Below are positions 25,012 through 33,104 of a stretch of DNA of 37,345 nt, one piece after another. Below the pieces are notes generated by a model that saw nothing but the letters and a program-made list of their open reading frames with translations, had not been told where the DNA came from and searched no databases. The DNA comes from an uncultured Chlorobiaceae bacterium (GTDB taxonomy: Bacteria > Bacteroidota > Chlorobiia > Chlorobiales > Chlorobiaceae). Numbering within the stretch: the first letter of the stretch is position 1; each line of letters opens with the position of its first letter. Location: contig CAILRB010000013.1 in the NCBI GenBank assembly GCA_903836465.1, positions 1-37,345 on the forward strand, in the 5' to 3' direction. The position numbers and the translations under genes were made by a program.

Positions 25012-26265
25012 GTGCTTGACAGTAACTATTTTCATTATACCGGTGCTACGCTCAACTGCGACGCAGTCAGGCTCGAAGAACTTGCGGGCACTTTTGGAAC
25101 TCCTCTTTATGTGACTTCCACAAGAAGCCTTGTCGACAGTTATAGATCTTTCGAGCATGCTTTTGCGGCGTTGCCCCATTTTACCTGTTATTCAGTCAAG
25201 GCGAACTTCAATCTCAGTGTCATTCGAACCTTTGCGGAGCTTGGGTGTGGGTGCGATGTTAATTCCGGCGGGGAACTCTTTCGTGCTCTGCAGGGTGGTG
25301 TTGCCCCGGAAAAAATTATTTTTGCAGGAGTAGGTAAAAAAGACGAAGAAATTACGTATTCTTTAAGGGTTGGAGTACTGATGCTCAAGGCGGAATCCTT
25401 GTCGGAGCTTCGGGCTATCGACCGGATTGCCGGAGAGCTTGGTAAAACCGCCTCGGTTGCGTTAAGGATCAATCCAAATGTGACTGCTGAAACTCATCCC
25501 TACATTACGACGGGTGACAGCAAGGAGAAATTCGGGATTGATGAGGCGGAGCTTCCGGAAGTGTTTGCCCTTATCCGTCAGATGCCGAACCTTCGACTTG
25601 TCGGTCTTGACATGCATATCGGGTCACAGATTTTTGATCCGGAATATTTCGTTGCAGCGACAGTGAAGCTCCTTGCTCTTTTCAATTTGTCGAAAACGAT
25701 GGGATTTTCGGTTGAATTCCTTGATATTGGCGGCGGATTTCCCGTAACCTACGATCCTTTTAAACCGGCCACTCCGATTGAGCGGTTTGCCGAAAAGCTT
25801 GTTCCAATGCTTTTGCCTGCGGGTGTCACCGTGATTTTTGAGCCCGGTCGCTATCTTGTGGCCAATGCTTCAGTACTGCTGACCAGGATTTTGTATAAGA
25901 AGCACAACCATGCCGGCAAGAAGTTTTTTGTGGTTGATGCCGGGATGACCGAACTGATTCGTCCTGCTCTCTATCAGTCGCACCATGAAGTTCAGGCTGT
26001 TAGCCGGCATGACGAAACCGTCGTTGCTGATGTGGTCGGGCCTATATGCGAGTCGAGCGACTTTTTTGCCCGTCAGCGGGAGATTGATGCGTCGGAAGAG
26101 GGTGAACTGCTTGCCGTAATGTCCTGCGGCGCTTATGCGGCGGTTATGAGCAGCAACTATAACGGCAGGCTTCGACCGGCAGAGGTTATGGTCAATGGAA
26201 GTGACGTGAAACTTGTTCGCAAGCGTGAAACCCTTGAACAGCTCGTCCAGAATGAGCTGCTCTGA
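25012..26265 (+). CDS. lysA: Diaminopimelate decarboxylase
   Basis: A 417-residue PLP enzyme that converts meso-diaminopimelate to L-lysine, the last step of lysine synthesis. The PLP lysine is in YSVKANFNLSVIRTFAELGC; other hallmarks are CDVNSGGELFRAL, DMHIGSQI, DIGGGFPVTYD, EPGRYLVANA and CESSDFFA, where Cys binds the substrate across the dimer (the usual CESGD has Ser in place of Gly). The start is GTG at 25012, with AAAAAGGTAACGGAACC just ahead. Its 3' end is 12 bases from the convergent metF gene. Confidence 0.95.
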   Translation: MLDSNYFHYTGATLNCDAVRLEELAGTFGTPLYVTSTRSLVDSYRSFEHAFAALPHFTCYSVKANFNLSVIRTFAELGCGCDVNSGGELFRALQGGVAPEKIIFAGVGKKDEEITYSLRVGVLMLKAESLSELRAIDRIAGELGKTASVALRINPNVTAETHPYITTGDSKEKFGIDEAELPEVFALIRQMPNLRLVGLDMHIGSQIFDPEYFVAATVKLLALFNLSKTMGFSVEFLDIGGGFPVTYDPFKPATPIERFAEKLVPMLLPAGVTVIFEPGRYLVANASVLLTRILYKKHNHAGKKFFVVDAGMTELIRPALYQSHHEVQAVSRHDETVVADVVGPICESSDFFARQREIDASEEGELLAVMSCGAYAAVMSSNYNGRLRPAEVMVNGSDVKLVRKRETLEQLVQNELL

Positions 26266-26277
26266 GAGGTAACCAGT

Positions 26278-27147
26278 TTATGGGTGCAGGTTTTTGAAGA
26301 TTCTGAGAGTTGCATCGGCCATGTTCAGGGTGTAGAAGTGAACTCCCTTGAGGTGATGGTCGATCAGCTCTTGTACCTGTTTTGTCGCCCACTCAATACC
26401 GATTGATGCGACGTCGGTATCATTCTCACACGCCAATACTTTTTTCAGAAGCGGTGCAGGAATTCTTGCTCCGAGGGCTAATTCCGACATTCTGATCATC
26501 CCTTTTTTTGTGCTGATCGGCATGATTCCCGGAATAACAGGCACCGTAATACCGGCAATCTGGCAGCGCTCCACAAAGTCGAAGTAGTCGCGATTGTCAA
26601 AAAAGAGCTGCGTAACAATATAGTCTGCACCTGCATCCACTTTCTCTTTCAGGTATTCAATCTCTTTCATTCGATTCGGTGTCTCGGGGTGCCCCTCCGG
26701 AAATCCTGCAACGCCGACGCCGATAGCGGGGTAGTTGTTCTTGATGAAACTGACAAGATCTATGGCGTGTGGAAAGTCCTTCACGGCCTCTTCAATCGAT
26801 GCCACTCCAGCAGGTTTATCACCTCTCAGGGCAAGCACGTTATTGATGCCGTTCTCCTGGTAATTCTTGAGAATCATTCCGATCTCCCCGGTATCGGAAC
26901 AGATGCAGGTAAGGTGCGATACAACCGTCAGCCCTGTCTCCTGCTGAATTTTGGTTACCAGATTATGGGTTCGTGAACGGGTTGATCCTCCAGCTCCGTA
27001 GGTAACGCTGACGTAGGAGGGGTTAAGCGGGGAGAGGGCAGCGATTGTTCCAAAGAGTGTTTCCCAATCGTCATCTTTTTTGGGGGGGAAAAACTCGAAG
27101 CTGAAGACAGGTTTGGCGGCAGAGGCCAGTATTTCTTTGACAAGCAT
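26278..27147 (-). CDS. metF: 5,10-methylenetetrahydrofolate reductase
   Basis: A 289-residue FAD-dependent TIM-barrel enzyme that reduces 5,10-methylene-THF to 5-methyl-THF for methionine synthesis. The N-terminal FSFEFFPPK motif carries the catalytic Glu; further on are YVSVTYGAGGSTR, the FAD-binding NVLALRGDKP, YIVTQLFFDN and VIPGIMPI, all at the expected places and order. Length fits the bacterial family. It is convergent with lysA; upstream, the divergent comEC homologue begins 90 bases away, so their promoters may overlap. Confidence 0.95.
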   Translation of the reverse strand: MLVKEILASAAKPVFSFEFFPPKKDDDWETLFGTIAALSPLNPSYVSVTYGAGGSTRSRTHNLVTKIQQETGLTVVSHLTCICSDTGEIGMILKNYQENGINNVLALRGDKPAGVASIEEAVKDFPHAIDLVSFIKNNYPAIGVGVAGFPEGHPETPNRMKEIEYLKEKVDAGADYIVTQLFFDNRDYFDFVERCQIAGITVPVIPGIMPISTKKGMIRMSELALGARIPAPLLKKVLACENDTDVASIGIEWATKQVQELIDHHLKGVHFYTLNMADATLRIFKNLHP

Positions 27148-27236
27148 GCAGAGCGTGACGTTTAGAGGCTTGAAGAAAAAAAAGAATATACAAAAACAAT
27201 GATGTGCCTAACGTAAAAAATAGAAAGGAGCTGCGG

Positions 27237-29447
27237 TTGTCTGAGCAGTTTTCCATGGCCCCCTATCCAGCGGTGCGCCTGCTTGTTGTGATTGTTCTGG
27301 GGATTCTTGCAGGGGTGAACATTCCCCTTCCGCTTGAGGGGTGGATGCTTTTGTGCGCGTTTACCCTGTTAGCTCTTCTGGCAACTCTTTTTTATGAAAA
27401 GATCAGGGGCAGTTCTCCCTTCCCGTTCTTTTTCACTGCCTTCAGCTATTCTCTTTTTGTTGTTTTCTGCTTTGCTGCCTTCAGTGCTTACCGTCAGGAC
27501 TATACTCCACGCAATGGCCTTTTGCCGTTTTGTGGAAAAAATGTACTGATCTACGGACGCATTGACGGACGACCAAATTTCTCTGAATCGGGCGTTGGCT
27601 GGATCATGGAGGTCGAGGAGATTTTTGAGAATGGCCGGACGGTCAAAATGCAAGATCGTGCAAAGGTCTACATGCGCAACGGAGGGCAGCCGGGTGCGAG
27701 GGTTCATGATGGCGATATGGTGCGGGTAAAAGGGAAGCTCGACCTTATTCCAGAGGCCTCAAACAGGGGAGAGTTTGATCCCCGAAAAGCAGCTCGCATG
27801 AAGCAGCTTTCGGTACAGCTCTACTGTTCTGGTCCCTGGCAGGTGCTGTCCGATGGGGAGTCGAGGCTCAATGGATTTGAACGGTTCATTGTGCAGCCAA
27901 CCTACGACTATATCATGAAGAGCCTTGAAGAGCTGATACCGGAGGGGCAGGAGCGCAAACTCTCTTCCGGAGTGATCACTGGCGAACGGGAGACCATGTC
28001 GGAAGAGGTTTTTGAGGCTTTCAAAACGACTGGTACAGCCCATATCCTTGCGGTGTCAGGGCTGAATGTGGGGTTGCTTGCCCTTGTTATTCAGATTTGT
28101 CTTCAGCGTCTGAAGGTTACCATAGTTGGTCGATGGCTCTCTTTTGCGCTCTTTGTCTTTATACTTCTTGTCTATTGTTCTGTTACAGGCAACTCAGCCT
28201 CAGTTAAACGAGCAGCCTTCATGTCTCTGGTACTGATCGGAGGAGAGACGCTTGGCAGAAAAACCTGGCCGGTTAACTCGCTCGCCTTTGCCGATATCCT
28301 GATTCTTCTGTTTGATCCTCTTGATCTACTGAATCCTGGATTTTTAATGACCAACGGGGCTGTTCTGGCAATATTTTTGATCTATCCGGTTTTTGTTCCT
28401 GCTCAAAAACAGGAAGGCGGGTTTCTGCGGGGACTGGCGGGCGCCTTGTTCAGCAGCGTCATGATTACTCTTGCTGCCATTATCGGAGTGTCGCCAGTGA
28501 TTGCTTACTATTTTGGTACTTTTTCGGTAATCAGTATTCTTGCCAATATTCCCGTTGTACTCTTTTCCACCCTGCTTATGTATGCTCTCGTCCCGATGCT
28601 GCTGGTAAATCTTGTGTCAGGCTCTGTTGCCTCCTATTTTGCTGCAAGCTCTTTTTTTCTTGCAGAGATTACCCTCAAATCGGCACTCTGGTTCAGTCGT
28701 TTTCCCTGGGCATCCGTCACCATCAAGCCTGATATTGCCGAGATCTTGATTTACTACACGATGATTGCCATTGCACTCTTTTTTTTCAATCGAAAAGCGT
28801 GGGGTTTGGTTGCAATAACGCTCCTCCTCGGAGCGAACATGCTCTTCTGGTACTCCTTTTTCCTTCAGTCGGCGCCAGTTGCGCCCGCTATGGTGACGGT
28901 CAATCTTGGCAAAAACCTTGCCACACTTTTTTCCTCTGGCAGCGAAACCGTACTGATCGATGCGGGTAAAGCTCCACAAGACCAGAAACGCATTATCCAG
29001 CAGGTTAACGAGTACGGCTTCGACATACCAAAAGCCGTTGTAGAGTTTTATTCCCCCGATACTCTCATTGCGCAGATTCCAGCCAGTAAACGCCTTTTTC
29101 AGGCAGATACCACAATAACCCTTTCCTCCATGGTTATTGTGCGCCCTGAAGAGAAGGTCATCAAAATTTGGAGTCGCAAGTGCTCCATGCTCATGGTATC
29201 GGGTACAAGCCGACTGAAAGAGGAGGAGCTTTACAAAGCTGATATTGCAGTTCTCTGGCTCTACCGTTTCAGTGAAAAACAGCAGCAGCAGATTATTTCA
29301 TGGCTTAACTATGCCAGGCCAAAGCGCTTTGTTGTAGTGCCCGGCTCTTTTCTGTCGCATGATCAGCTTGTTGATCTACATCGATTTGTCAAGGAGCATC
29401 AAGGGGTTGAAGTGAGAAGCAAAACAAAGCAGGTTGTAGTGTGGTAG
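27237..29447 (+). CDS. comEC: ComEC/Rec2-type DNA uptake channel protein with degenerate MBL domain
   Basis: A membrane protein of about 736 residues. I favour the TTG at 27237 because AAAGGAG lies 6 bases ahead; the GTG at 27204 has no such site and an ATG exists at 27255. The layout is an N-terminal hydrophobic region with a soluble OB-like DUF4131 segment (LIYGRIDGRPNFSESGVGW) and then the Competence domain with the family motif HILAVSGLNVGLLALV and about eight membrane segments. The tail resembles the family's metallo-beta-lactamase-like domain (LFSSGSETVLIDAG), but neither the usual GQGD nor the HxHxDH zinc site is present. DNA transport may persist without the nuclease-like part. It is probably a single gene. 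Confidence 0.88.
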   Translation: MSEQFSMAPYPAVRLLVVIVLGILAGVNIPLPLEGWMLLCAFTLLALLATLFYEKIRGSSPFPFFFTAFSYSLFVVFCFAAFSAYRQDYTPRNGLLPFCGKNVLIYGRIDGRPNFSESGVGWIMEVEEIFENGRTVKMQDRAKVYMRNGGQPGARVHDGDMVRVKGKLDLIPEASNRGEFDPRKAARMKQLSVQLYCSGPWQVLSDGESRLNGFERFIVQPTYDYIMKSLEELIPEGQERKLSSGVITGERETMSEEVFEAFKTTGTAHILAVSGLNVGLLALVIQICLQRLKVTIVGRWLSFALFVFILLVYCSVTGNSASVKRAAFMSLVLIGGETLGRKTWPVNSLAFADILILLFDPLDLLNPGFLMTNGAVLAIFLIYPVFVPAQKQEGGFLRGLAGALFSSVMITLAAIIGVSPVIAYYFGTFSVISILANIPVVLFSTLLMYALVPMLLVNLVSGSVASYFAASSFFLAEITLKSALWFSRFPWASVTIKPDIAEILIYYTMIAIALFFFNRKAWGLVAITLLLGANMLFWYSFFLQSAPVAPAMVTVNLGKNLATLFSSGSETVLIDAGKAPQDQKRIIQQVNEYGFDIPKAVVEFYSPDTLIAQIPASKRLFQADTTITLSSMVIVRPEEKVIKIWSRKCSMLMVSGTSRLKEEELYKADIAVLWLYRFSEKQQQQIISWLNYARPKRFVVVPGSFLSHDQLVDLHRFVKEHQGVEVRSKTKQVVVW

Positions 29448-29617
29448 GCGGGTGGGAATTGTTTTCCTGCTTTGATACGTTACGTCATAATTGTTATTTT
29501 ATTAAATTTTTAGTAAAAAAGAGTTTCTCTTCATTAATCTGAACGGATAATGCTGTAAGCTCGTTAAGGGTTTGTAATGACTTACTATGAGTGGACTTTT
29601 ATCTTATTCTTTGGAAC

Positions 29618-29671
29618 AGCCAACTCGAGAGTGTAATATATTGCCCGGACAAGGGTTGGCTATAACCGGGC
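29618..29671 (+). promoter_or_regulatory. Possible H-type pseudoknot in the leader of the peptide gene
   Basis: Two fully Watson-Crick stems interlock: AGCCAAC (29618-29624) with GTTGGCT (29655-29661), and GCCCGG (29643-29648) with CCGGGC (29666-29671). The order A-B-A'-B' is that of a pseudoknot; alternatively the two are rival hairpins. It ends 28 bases before the peptide start codon. It does not match a riboswitch class I know. The rest of 29448-29617 is AT-rich and holds no gene. Confidence 0.45.
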
Positions 29672-29699
29672 TTCTAATCCTAAACCAATGGAGAGCAAT

Positions 29700-29909
29700 A
29701 TGCCGACAACCCCTGCAAAGGTGAGTGCTTCCAGTGCAGCAAATGTTCTGCACCTGCATAATCCAATATGGGATCCTGTCCCGGATTGGATAAAGTTTGA
29801 CGAACAACGTCTTCATGAGTTTGGCCAGCTTCAAATTCAGGCGAAGCTCAAAGAGCTTGAACTTACAAAGTTAAAGCTCGAACAGCTTCAGAAGTTGTCA
29901 TCGAAGTAA
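29700..29909 (+). CDS. Small Cys-free peptide, candidate substrate of the adjacent radical SAM enzyme
   Basis: A 69-residue peptide starting MPTTPAKVSASSAANVLHLH. I choose the ATG at 29700 because GGAG stands 6 bases ahead; the ATG at 29688 has no good site. The centre has Trp24 and Trp30 in NPIWDPVPDWIKF, with Pro22, 26 and 28. The C-terminal half (about 35-66) is an amphipathic Leu/Lys/Glu helix (KLKELELTKLKLEQLQKL). There is no Cys, signal peptide or membrane segment. A strong terminator follows 15 bases after the stop and a radical SAM gene comes next, the layout of an abundant precursor with a maturase gene reached by read-through. It could instead be a small structural protein. I do not recognise a named family. 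Confidence 0.75.
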   Translation: MPTTPAKVSASSAANVLHLHNPIWDPVPDWIKFDEQRLHEFGQLQIQAKLKELELTKLKLEQLQKLSSK

Positions 29910-29924
29910 TTATGCAAGCATGAG

Positions 29925-29967
29925 ATGTGGCGGATGTTCCCCAAAAACATCTGCCATATTTTTTTTC
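29925..29967 (+). terminator. Intrinsic terminator/attenuator between peptide and radical SAM genes
   Basis: ATGTGGCGGATGTT (29925-29938) pairs with AACATCTGCCATAT (29946-29959) over 14 bp with two G-U pairs, closing a 7-base loop, and is followed by a run of T to about 29966. Most transcripts of the peptide gene should stop here, with read-through or a separate promoter serving the radical SAM gene. An apparent upstream start of the radical SAM frame at 29920 lies within this hairpin and is unlikely to be used. Confidence 0.9.
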
Positions 29968-30015
29968 TCTTGCCCCAGTAACTCCATTCACTCTCATCAC
30001 TACCAAGGCTTCTTT

Positions 30016-31605
30016 ATGTCTATGGCAACAGCACAGCATACCAATACCCATGTTTTGCTTATTGGCTATGAAAATCAGGAAAACCTCGGCCTGCGATCAA
30101 TTATTGCCTCTCTGCAGGAAAAAGCGTATACCACACATCTTGTTCCTTTTTTTCCGGGAAAAGACTCTCTGGTTCTCGATGAAATCAAAAAGCATAAACC
30201 TCTGTTGATAGGATTCTCACTAATTTTTCAATTCAGCATAGAAACCTTTTCATCTTTGATGCGTTACTTGCGCGCCAATGGCGTGAGTGCTCACTTTACT
30301 GCAGGCGGGCACTTTCCAAGCCTCCGCCCCTCAGAAACCCTTGAACTCATTCCTGAATTAGACTCTATTGTTCGTTTTGAAGGCGAAGAAACATTGCTTG
30401 AACTGCTTCTTCATCTTGAGGATCGTGATTGTTGGCCTGCGATCAAAGGAATTGCTTACCGTTCGAACAACTCTACCGTCGAAACTCCACATCGTCCCCT
30501 TATTGAGAATCTTGACACACTGCCATTTGTCTACCGTAATGAGTCAGCCCAAACCCTCGGAGGAATACACATGGCCTCCATGCTGGCAAGCCGTGGATGT
30601 TATTTTAACTGTTCATTCTGCAGTATCAGACAATTTTACGGCACAGCTCCCGGAAAACTCCGCCGTTCCAGATCACCTGAAAATGTTGCTGAAGAGATGC
30701 AATCTCTTTTTAAAAAAAGAGATGTACGTTTTTTCAGTTTTCAGGATGACGATTTTGCATCACGCTCCCCGGCACAGAAAACCTGGATCAGAGCATTTTT
30801 AAAAGCACTTCGTCAAAAAGAACTTAGCTCGATTATCAAGTGGAAAATTTCTTGCAGGGTAGATGATATTGAGCCGGAACTGCTCAAAGAGATGGTCGAA
30901 CATGGATTATTTGCCATTTACCTTGGAGTTGAGTCAGGAAACGAAATCGGACTTAAAACCCTCAATAAACAGGTTAGTGTCCAGAAAAATATCGAAGCTA
31001 TAGCCATTGTTAAAGCTTTCAATTTGGCACTCTCCATTGGGTTTATGCTTTTTGATCCTTCTTCGACGTTTTCATCGATAACTGAAAACATCCAATTCCT
31101 TGCCACCGTTGGACAAGATGGCTACTTCCCAATCAATTTTGGTAAAATGCTTCCCTACGGAGGTACTCCTATAGAGCAGCAACTCCGTGACAGTGGAAGG
31201 CTGACAGGCACGGTCACCCATCCTGACTACGAATTTTTAACTCCAGATCTCAACTGGTATGCGTTTCTGGTACAAAAGCTTTTCGCTCACCGCAACTTTA
31301 GTCCCGAAGGAATTGCAAGTTTACAGAATACCGATTTTGAATATCGACTTACTGAAGCCTTTAACCTTAAGGGGGCAGCAAGCTTGCAGCAGGGAAAACT
31401 TCGAGACCTTATCAGTCAATCAAATACTCTTGCAACCCAAACCCTCAAGAATTTAATCGACGCTATTGGAACCATGGGAGCCGAAGAACTTCTCAGAGAA
31501 GAAAAAACACTGCTTTCAATTGCTGATAAAGAGTGGACTGGAGAGTCGAAAATTCAACATGAAAACAATATTCTTTTTAATGAGCTTTATGCGTCATTTC
31601 AATGA
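30016..31605 (+). CDS. Radical SAM enzyme with B12-binding-like N-terminal domain
   Basis: A 529-residue protein. Residues about 10-145 form a Rossmann-like B12-binding domain (HVLLIGYENQENLGLRSI, then PLLIGFSLIFQFSIETFSSL and HFTAGGHFPSLRP). The usual DxHxxG His-on motif is absent, so cobalamin, if bound, would be base-off or His-off. The radical SAM core has the CxxxCxxC motif at Cys195, Cys199 and Cys202 (SRGCYFNCSFCS), followed by FFSFQDDDFA and YLGVESGNEIGLKTLNKQ as in Elp3-type folds. A C-terminal extension of about 130 residues is helical. Such enzymes methylate or crosslink unreactive carbons in peptides, porphyrins or lipids. The gene follows the small peptide gene after a terminator; the peptide is its natural suspected substrate, by position only. 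Confidence 0.9.
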   Translation: MSMATAQHTNTHVLLIGYENQENLGLRSIIASLQEKAYTTHLVPFFPGKDSLVLDEIKKHKPLLIGFSLIFQFSIETFSSLMRYLRANGVSAHFTAGGHFPSLRPSETLELIPELDSIVRFEGEETLLELLLHLEDRDCWPAIKGIAYRSNNSTVETPHRPLIENLDTLPFVYRNESAQTLGGIHMASMLASRGCYFNCSFCSIRQFYGTAPGKLRRSRSPENVAEEMQSLFKKRDVRFFSFQDDDFASRSPAQKTWIRAFLKALRQKELSSIIKWKISCRVDDIEPELLKEMVEHGLFAIYLGVESGNEIGLKTLNKQVSVQKNIEAIAIVKAFNLALSIGFMLFDPSSTFSSITENIQFLATVGQDGYFPINFGKMLPYGGTPIEQQLRDSGRLTGTVTHPDYEFLTPDLNWYAFLVQKLFAHRNFSPEGIASLQNTDFEYRLTEAFNLKGAASLQQGKLRDLISQSNTLATQTLKNLIDAIGTMGAEELLREEKTLLSIADKEWTGESKIQHENNILFNELYASFQ

Positions 31606-31784
31606 ACGGGGTTGTTTTCATTTCGTAAACGGACGCTTTACAATAACTTGAATGAACCGTTATGGACTGCGGCCATGTTAAGAAAATGAATACCTGAATT
31701 GTGGTATTTCAAAAGTCACGTTTATTGACGATTTTTTTGAAAATATTCTGAATGACAACAGGTAAAAGTTTCAATCATCTCCTC

Positions 31785-32888
31785 ATGAATATCGGAATCC
31801 CCAAGGAAATAAAGGTAAAAGAGAGCAGAGTGTCCTGTACTCCGGCTGGTGTTCGTCATCTTGTCAGCGGCGGTCATCGTGTTGTTGTTCAGCGCGGGGC
31901 AGGCGAGGGAAGTGGTTTCAGTGATGAAAAGTACCAGCGAGCTGGCGCAATCATGTCGGCTTCGGCTGAAGAGGTATGGCAGAATGAGTTGATCGTGAAG
32001 GTTAAAGAGCCAATTGCACCGGAGTTTCAATTTTTAAGACAGGATCAGATTCTTTTTACTTTTCTTCATCTCGCAAGTGCACCCGAGTTGACCAGAGCGT
32101 TACTTGATGCCAAAACGACTTCAATTGCCTACGAAACTATTGAGCATGGCGGGCGTCTGCCACTGCTGGCTCCAATGAGTGAAATTGCAGGCAAAATAAG
32201 CATTATCATGGGAGGCTTTTACCTTGCCTCTCATCATGGCGGTGAGGGAAAACTGCTTGGCGGTCTTCCTGGAGTGTTGCCGGGAAAGGTGCTCATTCTC
32301 GGAGGTGGCTCTGCAGGCACAAATGCAGCGAAATCTGCAGCAGGTCTCGGCGCAGAGGTGACGGTCATGGAGATCAATCAGGACAGATTACGTGAACTTG
32401 AAGCTGTGTTGCCTCCACAGGTTCGTACTCTTTATGCCAGTGAGCAGAATCTTGAGGAGATGCTTCCGGATGTTGACCTTATAGTCGGTGCTGTGCTGGT
32501 AACTGGTGCGAGTGCTCCAAAACTGCTGACTCGATCGATGCTGCGGAAAATGAAGCCGGGCTCTGTTGTTGTCGATATTGCCATTGATCAGGGCGGTTGT
32601 TTTGAGTCTTCACGCCCGACAACGCATGAAAATCCTACCTATATCGAAGAGGGTATTATCCATTATTGTGTGGCCAATATGCCGGGTGCTTACCCTCGAA
32701 CATCAACAGAAGGCCTTACAGGAGCAACGTTGCCTTATATCAGGCGAATTGCGGATCTTGGTCTTGAAGGTGCCATGGTCATGGTGCCTGGACTTGCCGG
32801 AGGATTGAATACCTGGAATGGTTCTGTGACTCATCAAGAGGTGGCTTGTTCTCTTGCTCTTTCTTTTCATGATAATCCTTTTTTGTGA
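31785..32888 (+). CDS. ald: Alanine dehydrogenase
   Basis: A 367-residue NAD-dependent alanine dehydrogenase that interconverts L-alanine and pyruvate plus ammonia. MNIGIPKEIKVKESRVSCTP is the family's start, so I use the ATG at 31785 in place of the one 33 bases earlier. Key features are FTFLHLASAPELTRALLDA with the catalytic His, the lysine in VKVKEPI, PLLAPMSEIAGKISI, and the Rossmann motif VLILGGGSAGTNAAKSAAGL. Near the C-terminus are VVDIAIDQGGCFES and NMPGAYPRTST. A weak inverted repeat GTGAG-CTGTAT-CTCAC overlaps the stop and may aid termination. It appears to be a single-gene unit. Confidence 0.94.
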   Translation: MNIGIPKEIKVKESRVSCTPAGVRHLVSGGHRVVVQRGAGEGSGFSDEKYQRAGAIMSASAEEVWQNELIVKVKEPIAPEFQFLRQDQILFTFLHLASAPELTRALLDAKTTSIAYETIEHGGRLPLLAPMSEIAGKISIIMGGFYLASHHGGEGKLLGGLPGVLPGKVLILGGGSAGTNAAKSAAGLGAEVTVMEINQDRLRELEAVLPPQVRTLYASEQNLEEMLPDVDLIVGAVLVTGASAPKLLTRSMLRKMKPGSVVVDIAIDQGGCFESSRPTTHENPTYIEEGIIHYCVANMPGAYPRTSTEGLTGATLPYIRRIADLGLEGAMVMVPGLAGGLNTWNGSVTHQEVACSLALSFHDNPFL

Positions 32889-33104
32889 GCTGTATCTCAC
32901 CATGATTTTTATTGCTCTTCTCTTATCAGGGCAAACGGAAACCAATTCGAAAACATCAGCATCCCTCTATGATCCAAGTGTGATAGTCGCGTAGTATGTA
33001 GCATTCATGTTTGTAGTTGCGTGATAGTCATTGTATATTTTGAAAAGAGGTAGATGATACGCTATGCCCGGGCAACAGGGCGAAACAGGAGAATCGGAGG
33101 AGTT

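Noticed and set aside
30016-31605. Radical SAM gene considered as a bacteriochlorophyll enzyme (BchE, BchQ or BchR)
   Set aside because: The domain plan is similar, but I cannot match specific residues, no pigment gene is nearby, and the adjacent small peptide suggests another role. It remains an alternative that a simple homology search would settle.
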